Part shown: positions 29,593 to 39,463 of the stretch, piece by piece
Layout of the letters: every line of letters begins with the position of its first letter
Position numbering within the stretch: the first letter of the stretch is position 1
Assembly: GCF_000227135.1 (NCBI RefSeq)
Contig: NC_018263.1
Location: 1,072,535-1,117,534, forward strand
Source of the DNA: Leishmania donovani
Lineage: Eukaryota; Euglenozoa; Kinetoplastea; Trypanosomatida; Trypanosomatidae
Direction of reading: 5' to 3'
DNA: 45,000 bases
Translations under genes and position numbers: made by a program
The notes under the pieces: generated by a model
Told to the model about the DNA's origin: nothing
Databases searched by the model: none
The model's input: the letters and a program-made list of their open reading frames with translations, nothing else

Positions 29593-29868
29593 AGCACCAC
29601 CTACAGACGGAGAAGATGAAAACGAGGGGGAGAGGAGGTGAAGATCACCCTTCACTTCGTCTCCTTTGCCTGTCCTTGCACTGAACGCATCTCCTTCTGT
29701 CTGCCATTTACACACAGGAGCACAGACACCCAGACAAACACCTCCTTTCCACATCAAAGCCCATTAGGGAGACTGGTCAAAGAAAACAACAGTGGTCGAG
29801 ATAGGCGGTGGAGGCATCACACCGCCCAAATTCCATCATGGCTACATCTACCAGCTGGGCGTCTGCTC

Positions 29869-31260
29869 CTACAGCAGAAGTGACAGCGGGTTCTCCATGG
29901 CGTCATGGAAGTGCTGGAACCACTTGGCGCCGAGCGCGCCATCGACGATGCGGTGGTCAAAGGACGCCGAAAAGTTCACGACGTTCTCTACTCTGCCGGT
30001 CATCTCGAACTCGCCCGTCTCCTCGCTCTTTACAATCTCAGCGCGCGGCTTGGCGGAGCCGACGGCGAGAATCATCGCCTGCGGGGGATTGATGATGGCT
30101 GTGAAGCCGGGGATGCCCGTGGCACCGAGGTTCGACACGGAGCACGTGCCACCCTGGAACTCACTGGGCTGCAGCGTACCGTCGCGCGCCTTCTTCGCTA
30201 GAGCCTTTGTCTCTTTCGATATTTCTACGAGACCCTTCGCCTGCGCGTTGCGGATGATCGGGGTAATGAGGCCAGTCGGCGTGGCCACAGCCACCGAGAC
30301 GTCAACGGTGGCGTACTGGCGGATGAAGTCGCCCTGCCAGGAGGAGTTCACCTCCGGCACCAGAATGTTGGCGCGCGCAACAGCCTTGACGATGTAGTCG
30401 TTCACGGTGATCTTGTACTCGCCATTACCTTTCGCGTTCAGCTGCTTGATGAGGGCCAGCATGTTGTCGACGCGGCAGTCGTCGAAGAGGTAGTAGTGCG
30501 GAATTTCCAGGTTCTTGGACTGGTGCAGGCGCTTCGCGATGACAGATCGCATCGTCGTCACCGGAATGTCGATGAAGTTGGGGTTCGCTGGAGGCGTTCC
30601 CTTGGCTGCCGCGGGCTTCGCGGGGGCAGCCAGTGCCGCAGCAGCAGCAGTCTTGGCAGGTGCAGCCACCTCTGCAGCCGAGCTGGCAGTGCCGCTTGCC
30701 ACGGCAGCCGCCACGTCCTTGGACGTGATGCGACCCACACCACCACCGGTGCCCTTGATGCCGCTCAATGACACGTTCTTCTCCGCAGCCATCTTGCGAG
30801 CGTACGGCGATGCCTTCACGCGGTCACCAGACACCGCCACAGGGGCGGCAGCCACAGGGGTTGCAGCGGCAGGGGCAGCAGGAGCCTCCTCGGCAGCCGC
30901 AGCTGGCGCCTCCTCGGCCTCAGGCTTCCAGTTCTTGACCTCGTCGGAGTGGACACCCTCCTTCTCGTCGACGATGAGGCACACTGTCTGACCCACGGCC
31001 GTCTCCTCGCCAGCAGAGGTGATGACGCGGGCGAAGAAGCCCTCTTCAGTTGCGTTATCGTACGACACGATAGCCTTATCGGTCTCGACGTTGCAGAAGG
31101 TGTCGCCGGGGCGAATGACGTCACCCGGCTGCTTGCACCACTCCGTGATCTTGCCCTTCTCCATAGTGGGGGAGAGCGCGGGCATGGGAATCGGGGTGAT
31201 GGTGAGGAAGCGAAGGGCAGCTGGCGTGGCCAGCTTCGAGACGGCACGGCGGCGGAGCAT
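29869..31260 (-). CDS. DLAT: Dihydrolipoamide acetyltransferase, pyruvate dehydrogenase E2
   Basis: A 463-residue E2 core subunit of the mitochondrial pyruvate dehydrogenase complex, transferring acetyl from lipoamide to CoA. The N-terminus MLRRRAVSKLATPAALRFLT is basic, with no acidic residues, and looks like a mitochondrial targeting sequence. One lipoyl domain follows (about 22-100), with the lipoylated lysine K62 in ETDKAIV. After an Ala/Pro-rich linker comes a peripheral subunit-binding domain (about 147-188, VKASPYARKMAAEKNVSLSG). The catalytic acyltransferase domain spans about 228-463, with the active site FDHRIVDGA containing H436 and D440. A true ATG start is present. The PMPALSPTMEKGKI opening of the lipoyl domain is characteristic of PDH E2 rather than of the branched-chain or oxoglutarate E2s. 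All key residues are intact. Higher animals have two lipoyl domains; one is common in lower eukaryotes. Confidence 0.96.
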   Translation of the reverse strand: MLRRRAVSKLATPAALRFLTITPIPMPALSPTMEKGKITEWCKQPGDVIRPGDTFCNVETDKAIVSYDNATEEGFFARVITSAGEETAVGQTVCLIVDEKEGVHSDEVKNWKPEAEEAPAAAAEEAPAAPAAATPVAAAPVAVSGDRVKASPYARKMAAEKNVSLSGIKGTGGGVGRITSKDVAAAVASGTASSAAEVAAPAKTAAAAALAAPAKPAAAKGTPPANPNFIDIPVTTMRSVIAKRLHQSKNLEIPHYYLFDDCRVDNMLALIKQLNAKGNGEYKITVNDYIVKAVARANILVPEVNSSWQGDFIRQYATVDVSVAVATPTGLITPIIRNAQAKGLVEISKETKALAKKARDGTLQPSEFQGGTCSVSNLGATGIPGFTAIINPPQAMILAVGSAKPRAEIVKSEETGEFEMTGRVENVVNFSASFDHRIVDGALGAKWFQHFHDAMENPLSLLL

Positions 31261-32195
31261 GGCGAACAGACGCGTCTGTGGTGTGAGCGATAGTACTAGT
31301 AGTAGAGGGGGTCAAGGAGTCTGTGGAGCGCCTTTCTTATTTTCTTTCTTGAATTAACGGGAAGAAAGGAAGAGTCGCCAACACGTCGTGCTCCGGTCTC
31401 TCCTTTCGAGCTATGATGCGCTAAGGATTACAAAGTCGTCGAAGTGAGGGCCTCGTTCAGCTTTTTTCTCTCCTGTTTATCAAAGGGCGTAACTGGAGAC
31501 ACACATGTGCCAGCAAGATGGCGAGCATGAGAAATACAAGCAGTTGCAGAGGAGCAACCAGAGAGAGAGAGGGGGGAGATGGAAGAGGGAAGAGAGGTGT
31601 GAAGTGGCGGGAGAGCAGAGGCACGAGGCAACAAGCAGAGGGAGAGACTGAGAGTGCATGGGTGGCAAACCCGCCAAATTTGAACCATGACACGTGGGCA
31701 AAGTCAAGTCAACCGGAAACCCTCTTTCTGCAGAGGCAGGCCCCCGTTACGAATTGTAAACAGCTGATTCATTTTTCTCTTTTCGCTTGCCCTTATCAAT
31801 ATTCGCGGATGCTCGAGGTCGCACCGCTTACAGACGAGGTGCAACGCTGCAGAGAGACGAAGAGCACGCGTCTGTGACTCCCGGCGAGCGCGCCAAGAGC
31901 ACGGTAGGGTGCATCGACTTGACAGTGGCTCAAGAAGTGTGCCTAGAGTCAGCACTGGGAAAGTGATACGTGCAGAGAACATGGAAAACGGATGCTGAGA
32001 CGCACCCGTCGCATCAGAGCCAACAAAGAGATCCGAAGAGAGAAGGAAAACGATAGAGCAACGAACAAAAAAAGCTACAGAGCAGCTGTATGCCTTACAG
32101 ACCCGGTGGCGCGGCAAAGATCCGGCCCAGCAGTGTGCGCACACTGTAGCCTCCATGGATCTCCGTTTCGCCTGACTCCCTCCCATGCAACGTCT
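31261..32195. other. Gap between the metallophosphoesterase and PDH E2 genes
   Basis: It contains the E2 splice signal and 5' UTR near 31261-31374 and probably the 3' UTR of the phosphoesterase gene. Purine-rich AGAG runs lie near 31560-31640. The minus frame at 31704-32186 (160 codons) has the loose Cys/Ser/Arg composition of non-coding DNA, and I do not call it. Confidence 0.6.
31348..31375 (-). promoter_or_regulatory. Spliced-leader acceptor for the PDH E2 gene
   Basis: The minus strand reads CTCTTCCTTTCTTCCCGTTA followed by ATTCAAG, with AG at 31348-31349. The predicted 5' UTR is 87 nt. Confidence 0.55.
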
Positions 32196-33296
32196 TCACA
32201 GCTCCAGGTCCACGACACTCGGAGGGAGCAGCACATTCTGGCCAAAGCGGCCAACCATCATGGCGGCGTTAATGCACGGAAGGAACGGGATTTCATCCAG
32301 CCTCGCCACCCCCTCCGGCTGGCCGCCTCCACCTCGTGTCGCCACGCGAAATGACTTCCTGACAAGTTCAGGCACTGGCAGCCGATGCATGCCATGTGCA
32401 CCGTGAAGATGTCCACAAAGAAGCACGCGGCGCGGCGCCACCTGTTGAGTATACGTGCAAATTGGCTGCTCCTCAACGCTGTGGTGAGCTCTGGGAATGT
32501 CTGGACTTTGGTGAACTACCAAGACATCGACAGAACCACCTGGTGTGGCACCTTCGAACCGCGCGCGAAGAGGCTGCTCCGATGAGCATCGAGAAGCAGT
32601 GGACACGGCTCCTGGCCCATCATCTTGCCGCGCCGAGGCGAACATGAAAGGCTTCCACGCCTTTTTGTCCTGAAATGCTGTATTGGGGCTCCAGCGAGAG
32701 TTGGAGATGGAGCGTGGTGAACCGTAGAAGCGCACACCGACAGGCTCCACCACCACACTGTCCTCGCACAAATACACAGCAGGTTCAAAGAGTCGGCGAA
32801 CATCTTCTGTAGACATTGCAGCAATGGCCTTGTCATGATTGCCCGCAATGATCAACTTCACCGGGTGCGGGTGCAACGCGCTATCCGTGAACCAGGCAGA
32901 AAAATCGGTCAGCATCGCTTTGACGTCCCGCACAAAGTTCAAGCCTTCCTGGATGTCGCCGCAGTGCACCAGCACGTCGCCGTTTGGAACACTCATCTCT
33001 CGATGCCGCTCGTGGGTGTCGCTGATAATGACTAGACGCAAGGATGAGACCGGCTTGGGTGGCAGCTCAGCGATGTCATACACCAACGGTTTGTGCAGTG
33101 AGTAGGTGGACGGGAGCTCAACCTCGCCGCTCCGCACGGGAGGAGAAGGGTCCACCTCGTAGAGTGACGAGTGCAACACTGTCGGGGCCATCGATGAAGT
33201 CACGGAGGTGCGTGTCGATGGAAGCAGCCCCGTATGGCGGACGAGCCTCGGCAGGTAGCCATAATACTCGCATAGCGCTGCAGCACCCACAGGCAT
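32196..33296 (-). CDS. Calcineurin-like metallophosphoesterase, MPPED type
   Basis: A 366-residue protein of the metallophosphoesterase superfamily, closest by motif pattern to the MPPED1/MPPED2 (239AB) group. The metal-binding motifs run in order: ISDTHE (D93, H95), HCGDIQ (D114), AGNHDKA (N153, H154, D155), VVHQSP (H262) and CGHLHGAHG (H296, H298). All five blocks are present, so it should bind two metal ions and hydrolyse a phosphoester; the substrate is unknown. MPPED proteins usually have THGPP where this one has VHQSP. About 40 extra residues (216-256) separate YGSP from VHQ. The N-terminal 85 residues have no recognised domain. The frame runs back to a TTG at 33392; the first in-frame ATG is 33296. 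An out-of-frame ATG near 33353 could be a short upstream ORF if splicing occurs further upstream. Confidence 0.9.
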   Translation of the reverse strand: MPVGAAALCEYYGYLPRLVRHTGLLPSTRTSVTSSMAPTVLHSSLYEVDPSPPVRSGEVELPSTYSLHKPLVYDIAELPPKPVSSLRLVIISDTHERHREMSVPNGDVLVHCGDIQEGLNFVRDVKAMLTDFSAWFTDSALHPHPVKLIIAGNHDKAIAAMSTEDVRRLFEPAVYLCEDSVVVEPVGVRFYGSPRSISNSRWSPNTAFQDKKAWKPFMFASARQDDGPGAVSTASRCSSEQPLRARFEGATPGGSVDVLVVHQSPDIPRAHHSVEEQPICTYTQQVAPRRVLLCGHLHGAHGMHRLPVPELVRKSFRVATRGGGGQPEGVARLDEIPFLPCINAAMMVGRFGQNVLLPPSVVDLEL

Positions 33297-34055
33297 GGCG
33301 ACGCAGAAAACACACACGAAGTGAACACTACTGTAGGAGAGCTGGTCCAAGCCATACGCCTCGCTTAGGTAGAAATCAACCTCTACTGCCAAGAGGATGG
33401 ATGAAAATGGCGGCGCGCAGGTGATAGGGCGGCGGCCTCAGCGACGCTGGGCGCGGGCACGGCAACGCTCAGCCCTTTCTATCTCGTACGCACGCACATG
33501 GGAGGGGCATGGAAAGAGAAAAAAATGACCAGAGCGATAGATGGAGAGGAATGGAAAGGTTCTGGTTTGGAGAGTGCAACGCGTAACGCGGCTGCACGCA
33601 GCGCGAGGAGGACAATTTCAAAAGCCATCGAGTACTTTTCATCCAGCTTCTTCGCCAAAGCAGAGAAAAAGGGGGAAAACTAACGCACATGGTACAGAAC
33701 ATCTGCGAGGCAGGAGGTGGAGAGGTCGCTAAGGAGGGGATGATGTACAGCAACAGCACGACCTCAGCCGACGCGTCTGCATAGAGCAGCGTGTCTTACA
33801 CGTGCATGTGACAGCACCCCGCTCTTCCCGCCAAGCCCCTAGAACCTACCCCATCTGTTTCCATCACACCTCTCCTCCTCCACCCCGATTTCGCCACACA
33901 AGTCCCTCTCTCCCTCGCCGCCTCAACGCCGTGCCTTTGGTAACACACTCGCACACACACACAAGCATCTCAAATGCGCACGCTCACAATTCAGAGACGC
34001 CGGGGTATCATAACACACACACACACTTCGACCTTCGCTGCTGAAAAGTCCAGTC
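33297..34055. other. Gap between the exportin-like and metallophosphoesterase genes
   Basis: The minus strand has a pyrimidine tract at about 33503-33526 (GGTCATTTTTTTCTCTTTCC) that may serve trans-splicing of the phosphoesterase mRNA. The far end holds AC repeats (33951-33963 and 34013-34025) in the likely 3' UTR of the exportin-like gene. No gene is seen. Confidence 0.6.
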
Positions 34056-37000
34056 TCAGACTCGCCCGGACGCCCCGGCGTCCGCCTTTGCTATGTTGAT
34101 CAAGAACTCCTTCACCTTCCGGCGCTGCCCAGCAAAGTTGCCCACGATTAGGAGGTGTGCGTTCAGCGTCTCCTGCTGCTCCTGTGAAATCCCGGCCATG
34201 GTCAAGGATGGCGTGAGATTGGGAAAGAGCCTCACGTAGGGCTCGCTGATCGCGTACGCCACGTTTTCACGTTCGCACGGCGTCAGCTCGCCGTCCGGTG
34301 TCAGGGTCACGTACGAGACGAGCCGCGAGTATACTACCACGCGCACCTCCGACAAGGCTGCCTCCACCTCCGGTAGAACTGCGGTGTCGGTGGTGAGGTT
34401 GACAATGGAAATGAGAAAGCTCTGCGCTGTACGGTTGTCGGCGCCGCTTTCAAAGATGCTCATCGCCACCTCTGCCGTTGCGAGGAAAAGCGCCTTGTCG
34501 CGCTTCCACAAGTGGCTGTCCAGCACGTGACTCCGTATAAACTTGGTCACGTCTTTTGCGTAGTAGAGCCATTGCTTTGACTCCACTACATCATCACGGG
34601 TATTGCGCGCGTTTGCCTCCGCCGTCCGCTGCCGACGCACCTGCTCCTTGCGCTGAGCGAAAAATCGGTGGAGAAGTTGGAAAATGTAGATGAGCAACGT
34701 CGGGTGCTCCTTGCCAATCGGCAGCAAGCACTTCTCCGTGAGAGAGCGAGTAACATGCGTGGGTATCTGAGCGCTGGTTGTGAGGGCAGTGATGACCTCA
34801 CCAAACCGTTCCGCTGGCAAAATGGGGCTCAGTTCTCCAAAGACTTGGTATAGAGCAATACGAATGTTCATCAGCGTGGCGCGAGCTCCACGCACTGTGT
34901 TGACCAAGTGCGCATCACTCTTGCGTGTCTTACCGGGCAGAAACAGATCTCTCTCCCCCGGTTCCTGCTCGAGAATGCTGCGGTACTCGGGAGGCAGATC
35001 GCTCGGCTGCATGCTGTGGATGCTCAAGAGCAGCTGCCCGATCAGTGGAAACAGTTGCGTTGCCTTCTCTATCACGTATGGTGTCATCTGGCAACGCCGG
35101 AAGACGGCGGCAATCGTGTTCAAGCATCCCTGCAGCACGCCCCTCGCGTCCTTGTCGTCTGGCGTACCCGCGCACATTATGTTATTGAAGGCGTTTTGGT
35201 CTTTCAGAGCTGGAGAGGTGGCCAGCATGTTCACAAGCGGGTTCACAATTGTCTGCAAGTACGCGTCGGACTCGTGCGCCGGCAGAACAGCCGTTAGTGC
35301 GATAAGGGCCTCGTACAGGAGTGAGCGCTCCATCCCATTCGCGCGCATCAGCATCGGCTCCAGCTGTTTGATCAGAGAAGGCGTCCGTGGTAAAAAGCGG
35401 CGGCTGTGCTCGACACACATTTGCACCAGTAAGGTGTGAGCCCGGCGCCGTGCAGCCGAGACGTCGATGTCGTCGGTGTACCGACTACTCTCGTCGTTGA
35501 TGCAGTTCAGAAGGATATTGATGGTCCCCTCCCATACATTCATGACATCGCCGTCGCGCACCTTCCAGAAGTAAGAGATCATGTTAAAGTACACAGGTCT
35601 GAGCACCGCGTCAGAGGGCTCGTGGGCCAGCAAAGTCGACACGCACGCGTTGACGCTCACAGTCGAGTACTCGAAAGCGGCCGAGAGGTACTCCATCATG
35701 AACTGGGTGGCCTCCCAGCAGACGAACGTTAGGCTGCTCTGCCGTACGAAGCGGCTGCGGGTGCGCGGGTCTCCGGGGGTGCCTCGAGGGTCAGGAAGGT
35801 CGCCCAAGAGGCTCAGCAGATACTGGTTCGTGCGCTCCGGGTACATGCGAGCTAGCTGAGTCAAGATCTTGCTTGCACCTCGCCGGAAGTCAGCAAAGAC
35901 CTCCTCAAACAGCTGCTCGAATCCAAACTGCTCTCGAGAGAGCTCTTGCCCTTCCGGGTTCGTGCCTTGCACAGGGTGACATAAGTTCTTGGGGAGCAAC
36001 AGACGCAGCCCGTTGTAGATTTCGATCGCGTCCACATGGCGAAACGTCTCCTCTCCCATGCGCTCCATCAGCTGCACAGCCTCCTGCCCGAACAGGATGC
36101 TCGGTACGGAAAAGACTGACATGATGCTCTGCACCAGTAGCACCCCCTCCAGCTGTACAAAGTCCTTGGGAAGCTCCAACGCCAAGTTGAGAATTTCATC
36201 CAGTGCGGCAATGTCACCACTAGCAACCAGTGCGGGTATCTTCCGCAGCACAATGCTGAGCAGAACGCGCAGGATGGCCGCTTTGCTGACATCGCCGGCT
36301 GAGTAGCAGCGCAGTAGGCTGGTGGCGCAGGTTAGCACCGGGCGCTGCGCCGGCACCCATCGCAGCAGTACCTCCATTGTTGCTGCCAGGTTATTCTCTT
36401 GCCACGCAGAGAACGGTAGTTGAGGCGCGAGGGTGCCAATCACCTTGAACGCAGCCTCGACGCACGGCTCTAAGTCCGGCGCCAGTGCCGTGGACTGCTC
36501 GCCGCCGGAGGTCACGTAGTATGTGTAGAGACTCATGGTAGCGGCATTCAGTAGCTGGCTTCCCTGCTTGGTCACACTGCGCTTCAGCTTCCCGATAGAC
36601 TCGCGCGGCACACGATCGAAATCAGGGTCGACCAGCGCCACTGTCATCTCGCTCAGAAGCAGCATCCGACGCGGTTGCGACTCGATCCCTGTACACAGGG
36701 ACCCCAGTACTTGGCCTATCACCGCGTCATCCGAGTAGATTACGCACTCGATAAGAAGCTCCATCAAGTCCGCCCGCAGCAAAGGCCCTAAGGTCGGCTC
36801 GTTGCAGTACCAAGAGAGTAAATCCATCAGAGGCAGTTGTGCGGGTTGTAGCACGCGAGCGTGCAGGGCATGGCGCAGCAGAACCGCACCGTACGCCTGA
36901 ACTGCCACACCTTCGTTGGACGTCTTAAGAAGTTCAATACCGATCCGTACCGCGTCTGCAGCCTGCAGAGCCTTCTCCCACTGCAGCAGTTGGAGAGTGC

Positions 37001-37073
37001 AGCCTTTTCGATGGTCGTTGTTGGTGCTCGCGTACACCTCACGCAGTAAATTGATAGCATCCCCTAGTGACAT
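34056..37073 (-). CDS. Importin-beta/exportin family nuclear transport receptor
   Basis: A 1005-residue, almost wholly alpha-helical protein with the layout of a karyopherin. The N-terminal segment has the importin-beta/Xpo1-like pattern (about residues 10-110): helices around CTLQLLQWEKALQAADAVRI, then VAVQAYGAVLLRHALHARVL, then LPLMDLLSWY and DLMELLIECVIYSDD. The remainder reads as HEAT-type helical repeats (for example EMTVALVDPD, EEVFADFRRGASKILTQLAR, RRAHTLLVQMCVEHS). Length is right for the family (roughly 900-1200 residues). Such proteins carry cargo through nuclear pores with Ran-GTP. The pattern suggests an exportin-5/Msn5 or exportin-T relative, but I cannot separate these by eye. 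The start is a true ATG; the nearest upstream AG (37091-37092) would leave only a 17-nt leader and has a weak tract, so the splice site is unsettled. Confidence 0.75.
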   Translation of the reverse strand: MSLGDAINLLREVYASTNNDHRKGCTLQLLQWEKALQAADAVRIGIELLKTSNEGVAVQAYGAVLLRHALHARVLQPAQLPLMDLLSWYCNEPTLGPLLRADLMELLIECVIYSDDAVIGQVLGSLCTGIESQPRRMLLLSEMTVALVDPDFDRVPRESIGKLKRSVTKQGSQLLNAATMSLYTYYVTSGGEQSTALAPDLEPCVEAAFKVIGTLAPQLPFSAWQENNLAATMEVLLRWVPAQRPVLTCATSLLRCYSAGDVSKAAILRVLLSIVLRKIPALVASGDIAALDEILNLALELPKDFVQLEGVLLVQSIMSVFSVPSILFGQEAVQLMERMGEETFRHVDAIEIYNGLRLLLPKNLCHPVQGTNPEGQELSREQFGFEQLFEEVFADFRRGASKILTQLARMYPERTNQYLLSLLGDLPDPRGTPGDPRTRSRFVRQSSLTFVCWEATQFMMEYLSAAFEYSTVSVNACVSTLLAHEPSDAVLRPVYFNMISYFWKVRDGDVMNVWEGTINILLNCINDESSRYTDDIDVSAARRRAHTLLVQMCVEHSRRFLPRTPSLIKQLEPMLMRANGMERSLLYEALIALTAVLPAHESDAYLQTIVNPLVNMLATSPALKDQNAFNNIMCAGTPDDKDARGVLQGCLNTIAAVFRRCQMTPYVIEKATQLFPLIGQLLLSIHSMQPSDLPPEYRSILEQEPGERDLFLPGKTRKSDAHLVNTVRGARATLMNIRIALYQVFGELSPILPAERFGEVITALTTSAQIPTHVTRSLTEKCLLPIGKEHPTLLIYIFQLLHRFFAQRKEQVRRQRTAEANARNTRDDVVESKQWLYYAKDVTKFIRSHVLDSHLWKRDKALFLATAEVAMSIFESGADNRTAQSFLISIVNLTTDTAVLPEVEAALSEVRVVVYSRLVSYVTLTPDGELTPCERENVAYAISEPYVRLFPNLTPSLTMAGISQEQQETLNAHLLIVGNFAGQRRKVKEFLINIAKADAGASGRV

Positions 37074-37913
37074 GTTGAGTAAGGAATAGACTGTTGTGCG
37101 GAAATCAGAAACACAATGTGGTGATTATGCGCGGAAAGGATTATTATGCTGTTGCTGCTGTTTTTCTTTTTTTTCGCAGCACAGGTGTGGCCTTCCTGCA
37201 TAGTTTCACCACCTCTTCGACGCGGCCCTCTTCGAGCACGTGCGGGTACTCAGGCACAAACCACGGGAGTTCTCTTACCTTCTACGTTCAGCCTTCAGAA
37301 AAAGAGAGATGTGTGGCTAAGAAACGGGCTTCTGCCAAACAGAACTACTTGGGTTTCTGTGGTTGCTTGAGTGGCACATGCGACCAACGATTTGTCTTCC
37401 TAAGGAAAAGCCCCACACAAAGAGCGCCGCAGACGAGAAATTAAACAGTAAGGAAAGACCGGCTCACGTGGGTGGAAGAGCTGGCAACGCAAAGAGCACA
37501 AGAGGGGTGAACAAGCCGGCACGGGATAAGTGAAAAGCAACATCAGACAACAGGCACGAGAAACACAGAGCAGGTGCGGCACTCTCGACAGAATTTGCAA
37601 CGCTCCTTGGGTGTGGTAAAGCACAGCAAAAGGTCAGCTGAATCCTCATTTTGAACTAATCTTTTTATCACGGCTTCGATCATTCCTTTTTGTTTCTCCT
37701 CCCTCTTTCTTTTGTTTTTCTTTACGTTTCGCAGAAGTTTGTTTGTTTTTTGTTGAACGTGAGGCGCAGCACGAGCATCGGGGTGTGCGCACCTACCTGC
37801 CTGAAGGTGTGATGACTGCTGCATTGCATAGCTACGAAGTCAGGAAAAGCATGGCGAGCTCAAATGCGATGAGGCGCGTCAGCAATGGTGCCATGTTTAC
37901 TTCTGCTTCCGCC
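37074..37913. other. Gap between the pentapeptide-repeat and exportin-like genes
   Basis: It contains the exportin-like 5' UTR and, towards the right, the pentapeptide-gene 3' UTR, with T-rich runs on the plus strand near 37160-37180 and 37670-37760. Pyrimidine runs on the minus strand near 37295-37325 could serve trans-splicing. No gene is called. Confidence 0.55.
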
Positions 37914-38768
37914 TCAGTGATGTCTCTGTGACGGGTGGCACGATGACTTTTCAGCGGGTGCCAATGAAAGGGCGCTTGTGGCATTTGCGTCTCCGAATAC
38001 ACAGCACTTACGCACCGAGCTCCCAGGCTTCATCACCCAGTCTAAGCGGCGGCAACGGCCCCAGTCGGTTGGACCCACCACAGTCGTCTGTCCGTCCAAA
38101 GACCAGCGGGACAGGTCAGACAAGGTGAAGCTGCATTGAAAAAAGGTTGCACCCGCTGCGTCCCAGTCGGACAAGTCAGCCCGGTGAAACATGCAATGAG
38201 AAAAATGCGCGCGGCGCGCTGTCGCTGCCGACGCGTCGGTAGACAAGAACGTACAAGAGTGAAACTGAGCACCTGCCATATTTGCCTTCCGCAAATCACA
38301 CAAGTTGAACGTGCAGTGCGCAAAGTAGGTTCCAAGAAGAACGGCCTCGGAAAGATCGCTGCGATTGAAGCTAGCACACAAACGCGTGCCGGAGAGGTCG
38401 ATCCTGTGCAAGTCGCGACCCTCAAGCACAGCACCGATCTCTCTCCGCGGACGCCACGCGGCTGCAGAGCTCAATGAAAAAGGAGACTTTTTGGTGGTCA
38501 TAGATGAATCTGCTTCCACAACCGGGAGGGATGAAGGATCAGGCTGTGTGGGCTCGATTTCTACAGCATTAAGAACACAATCGCGCAGAAGGTGCCGCGC
38601 GCAGTCTACCGCAGCTTCCGAGGTCGACCCCGGCTCCGGCGTCGAGTACCCCGAGGAAACAGATGACGCAGATCCAGCGGTGGAAGTTTCTGCCAGCCTT
38701 GATGAGCGAAGCAGGAAGAGCGCTTCGAGAATCTGGCCCAAGGCTTCTGCGTTGACGCGGCGGCTCAT
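37914..38768 (-). CDS. Pentapeptide-repeat protein
   Basis: A 284-residue protein whose residues about 114-226 form pentapeptide repeats, the A(D/N)LxX type that folds into a right-handed quadrilateral beta-helix. Examples are GRDLHRIDLSGTRL, NRSDLSEAVLLG, CDLRKANMAGAQF, HRADLSDWDAAGATF and LSDLSRWSLDG; many units have F or C at the inward positions (AHCTF, SHCMF, QCSF). The N-terminal 110 residues are helical then Ser/Pro-rich. The function is unknown; such repeats often bind proteins. An upstream in-frame ATG at 38885 would give 323 residues, but a strong poly-T tract and AG (38807-38808) place the mRNA 5' end between the two ATGs, so I prefer 38768. The frame continues further to a GTG at 38981. 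Confidence 0.8.
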   Translation of the reverse strand: MSRRVNAEALGQILEALFLLRSSRLAETSTAGSASSVSSGYSTPEPGSTSEAAVDCARHLLRDCVLNAVEIEPTQPDPSSLPVVEADSSMTTKKSPFSLSSAAAWRPRREIGAVLEGRDLHRIDLSGTRLCASFNRSDLSEAVLLGTYFAHCTFNLCDLRKANMAGAQFHSCTFLSTDASAATARRAHFSHCMFHRADLSDWDAAGATFFQCSFTLSDLSRWSLDGQTTVVGPTDWGRCRRLDWVMKPGSSVRKCCVFGDANATSALSLAPAEKSSCHPSQRHH

Positions 38769-39463
38769 GGCAGCACAATCGCGTCGTTCGTATAGTAGTG
38801 CTGCCACTTTATTCGGCAATGTTGAGAGATGATGATGAGATAGTAGAAAGCAAAAAAAAAGTAGGCATGAAGTTGCGCCTCTCATCTGTGCGTGCACAGT
38901 TCCTCTGTTTCGGCTGCACGAAAGTCCACAGCCAGCACGCTGAGCTCCAAAAATATGGTACGCAACCACGTAGAGGTGCACAGGTGCCCCTCCTCGTCAT
39001 TACACATGCACCAACAAAACTAAGAGAGCAATAAAAGCAAACTAATCCGACACCGGAGCGATACCTAGTGGGAAATGCCTACTGGAACGCAAAGACGAGA
39101 AGGGGCATGCATACGCTGCTGCGCTTCTGCTTTCTTCTTTTTTTTCTTTCGAACTTCTGAGAGTGCAAGTGCACTCGTCATCCAAGTGAAAGTATACAGT
39201 TTCAATACACGGCCACGGGAAGAGGGCGGTGTTTCCGCAGCAGCCGACCGTGGCTTGCTGAACAAGAAGTACGCCACTCAGACCTGTACATGCTGCAGTG
39301 AGTTCTCGCGCGCGAGGAAAACGAAGGCCGTGAAGCCTTGGCGATGAACAGCACGTTTTGCGCGAAAGCGAGCGATCTGTGGATGGAGCAGAAAGAAGGA
39401 CGCACCGTGCACGGGCAGCAGTGCGTGTGACTCTCTTGCGTCTATAATTTCGGTCTCTCCCCT
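38769..39463. other. Gap between the POC5-like and pentapeptide-repeat genes
   Basis: It holds the splice signal of the pentapeptide gene and the 3' UTR of the POC5-like gene. A poly-T run lies on the plus strand near 39135-39150. The 144-codon minus frame at 39042-39476 overlaps the POC5 end and has no gene-like features. Confidence 0.6.
38807..38861 (-). promoter_or_regulatory. Spliced-leader acceptor for the pentapeptide-repeat gene
   Basis: The minus strand has T9 (38852-38860), then a pyrimidine-rich AG-free stretch, then the first AG at 38807-38808. The 5' UTR would be 38 nt. The site decides between two candidate start codons. Confidence 0.6.

Larger units (their letters stand above)
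25109..29868. other. Long gap with coding-like relics between the PDH E2 and TRM9-like genes
   Basis: A 4.8 kb stretch without an intact, convincing gene. From 25577 to 27426 the minus strand has GC-rich, coding-like fragments interrupted by stops and frame changes (listed separately). From about 27430 to 29860 the sequence is AT-richer, with TA, GT and CCCT simple repeats and short overlapping frames. The leftmost part holds the TRM9 5' UTR and splice signal; the rightmost part holds the 3' UTR of the E2 gene. Confidence 0.55.

Noticed and set aside
29792..30397. 201-codon plus-strand frame
   Set aside because: Antisense to the well-conserved catalytic domain of PDH E2.
31704..32186. 160-codon minus-strand frame
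   Set aside because: Loose composition, no motif, lies in the expected 3' UTR of the phosphoesterase gene; kept as non-coding.
38769..38981. Longer N-terminus for the pentapeptide-repeat protein
   Set aside because: It would need a GTG at 38981 or the ATG at 38885, both upstream of the best splice acceptor.
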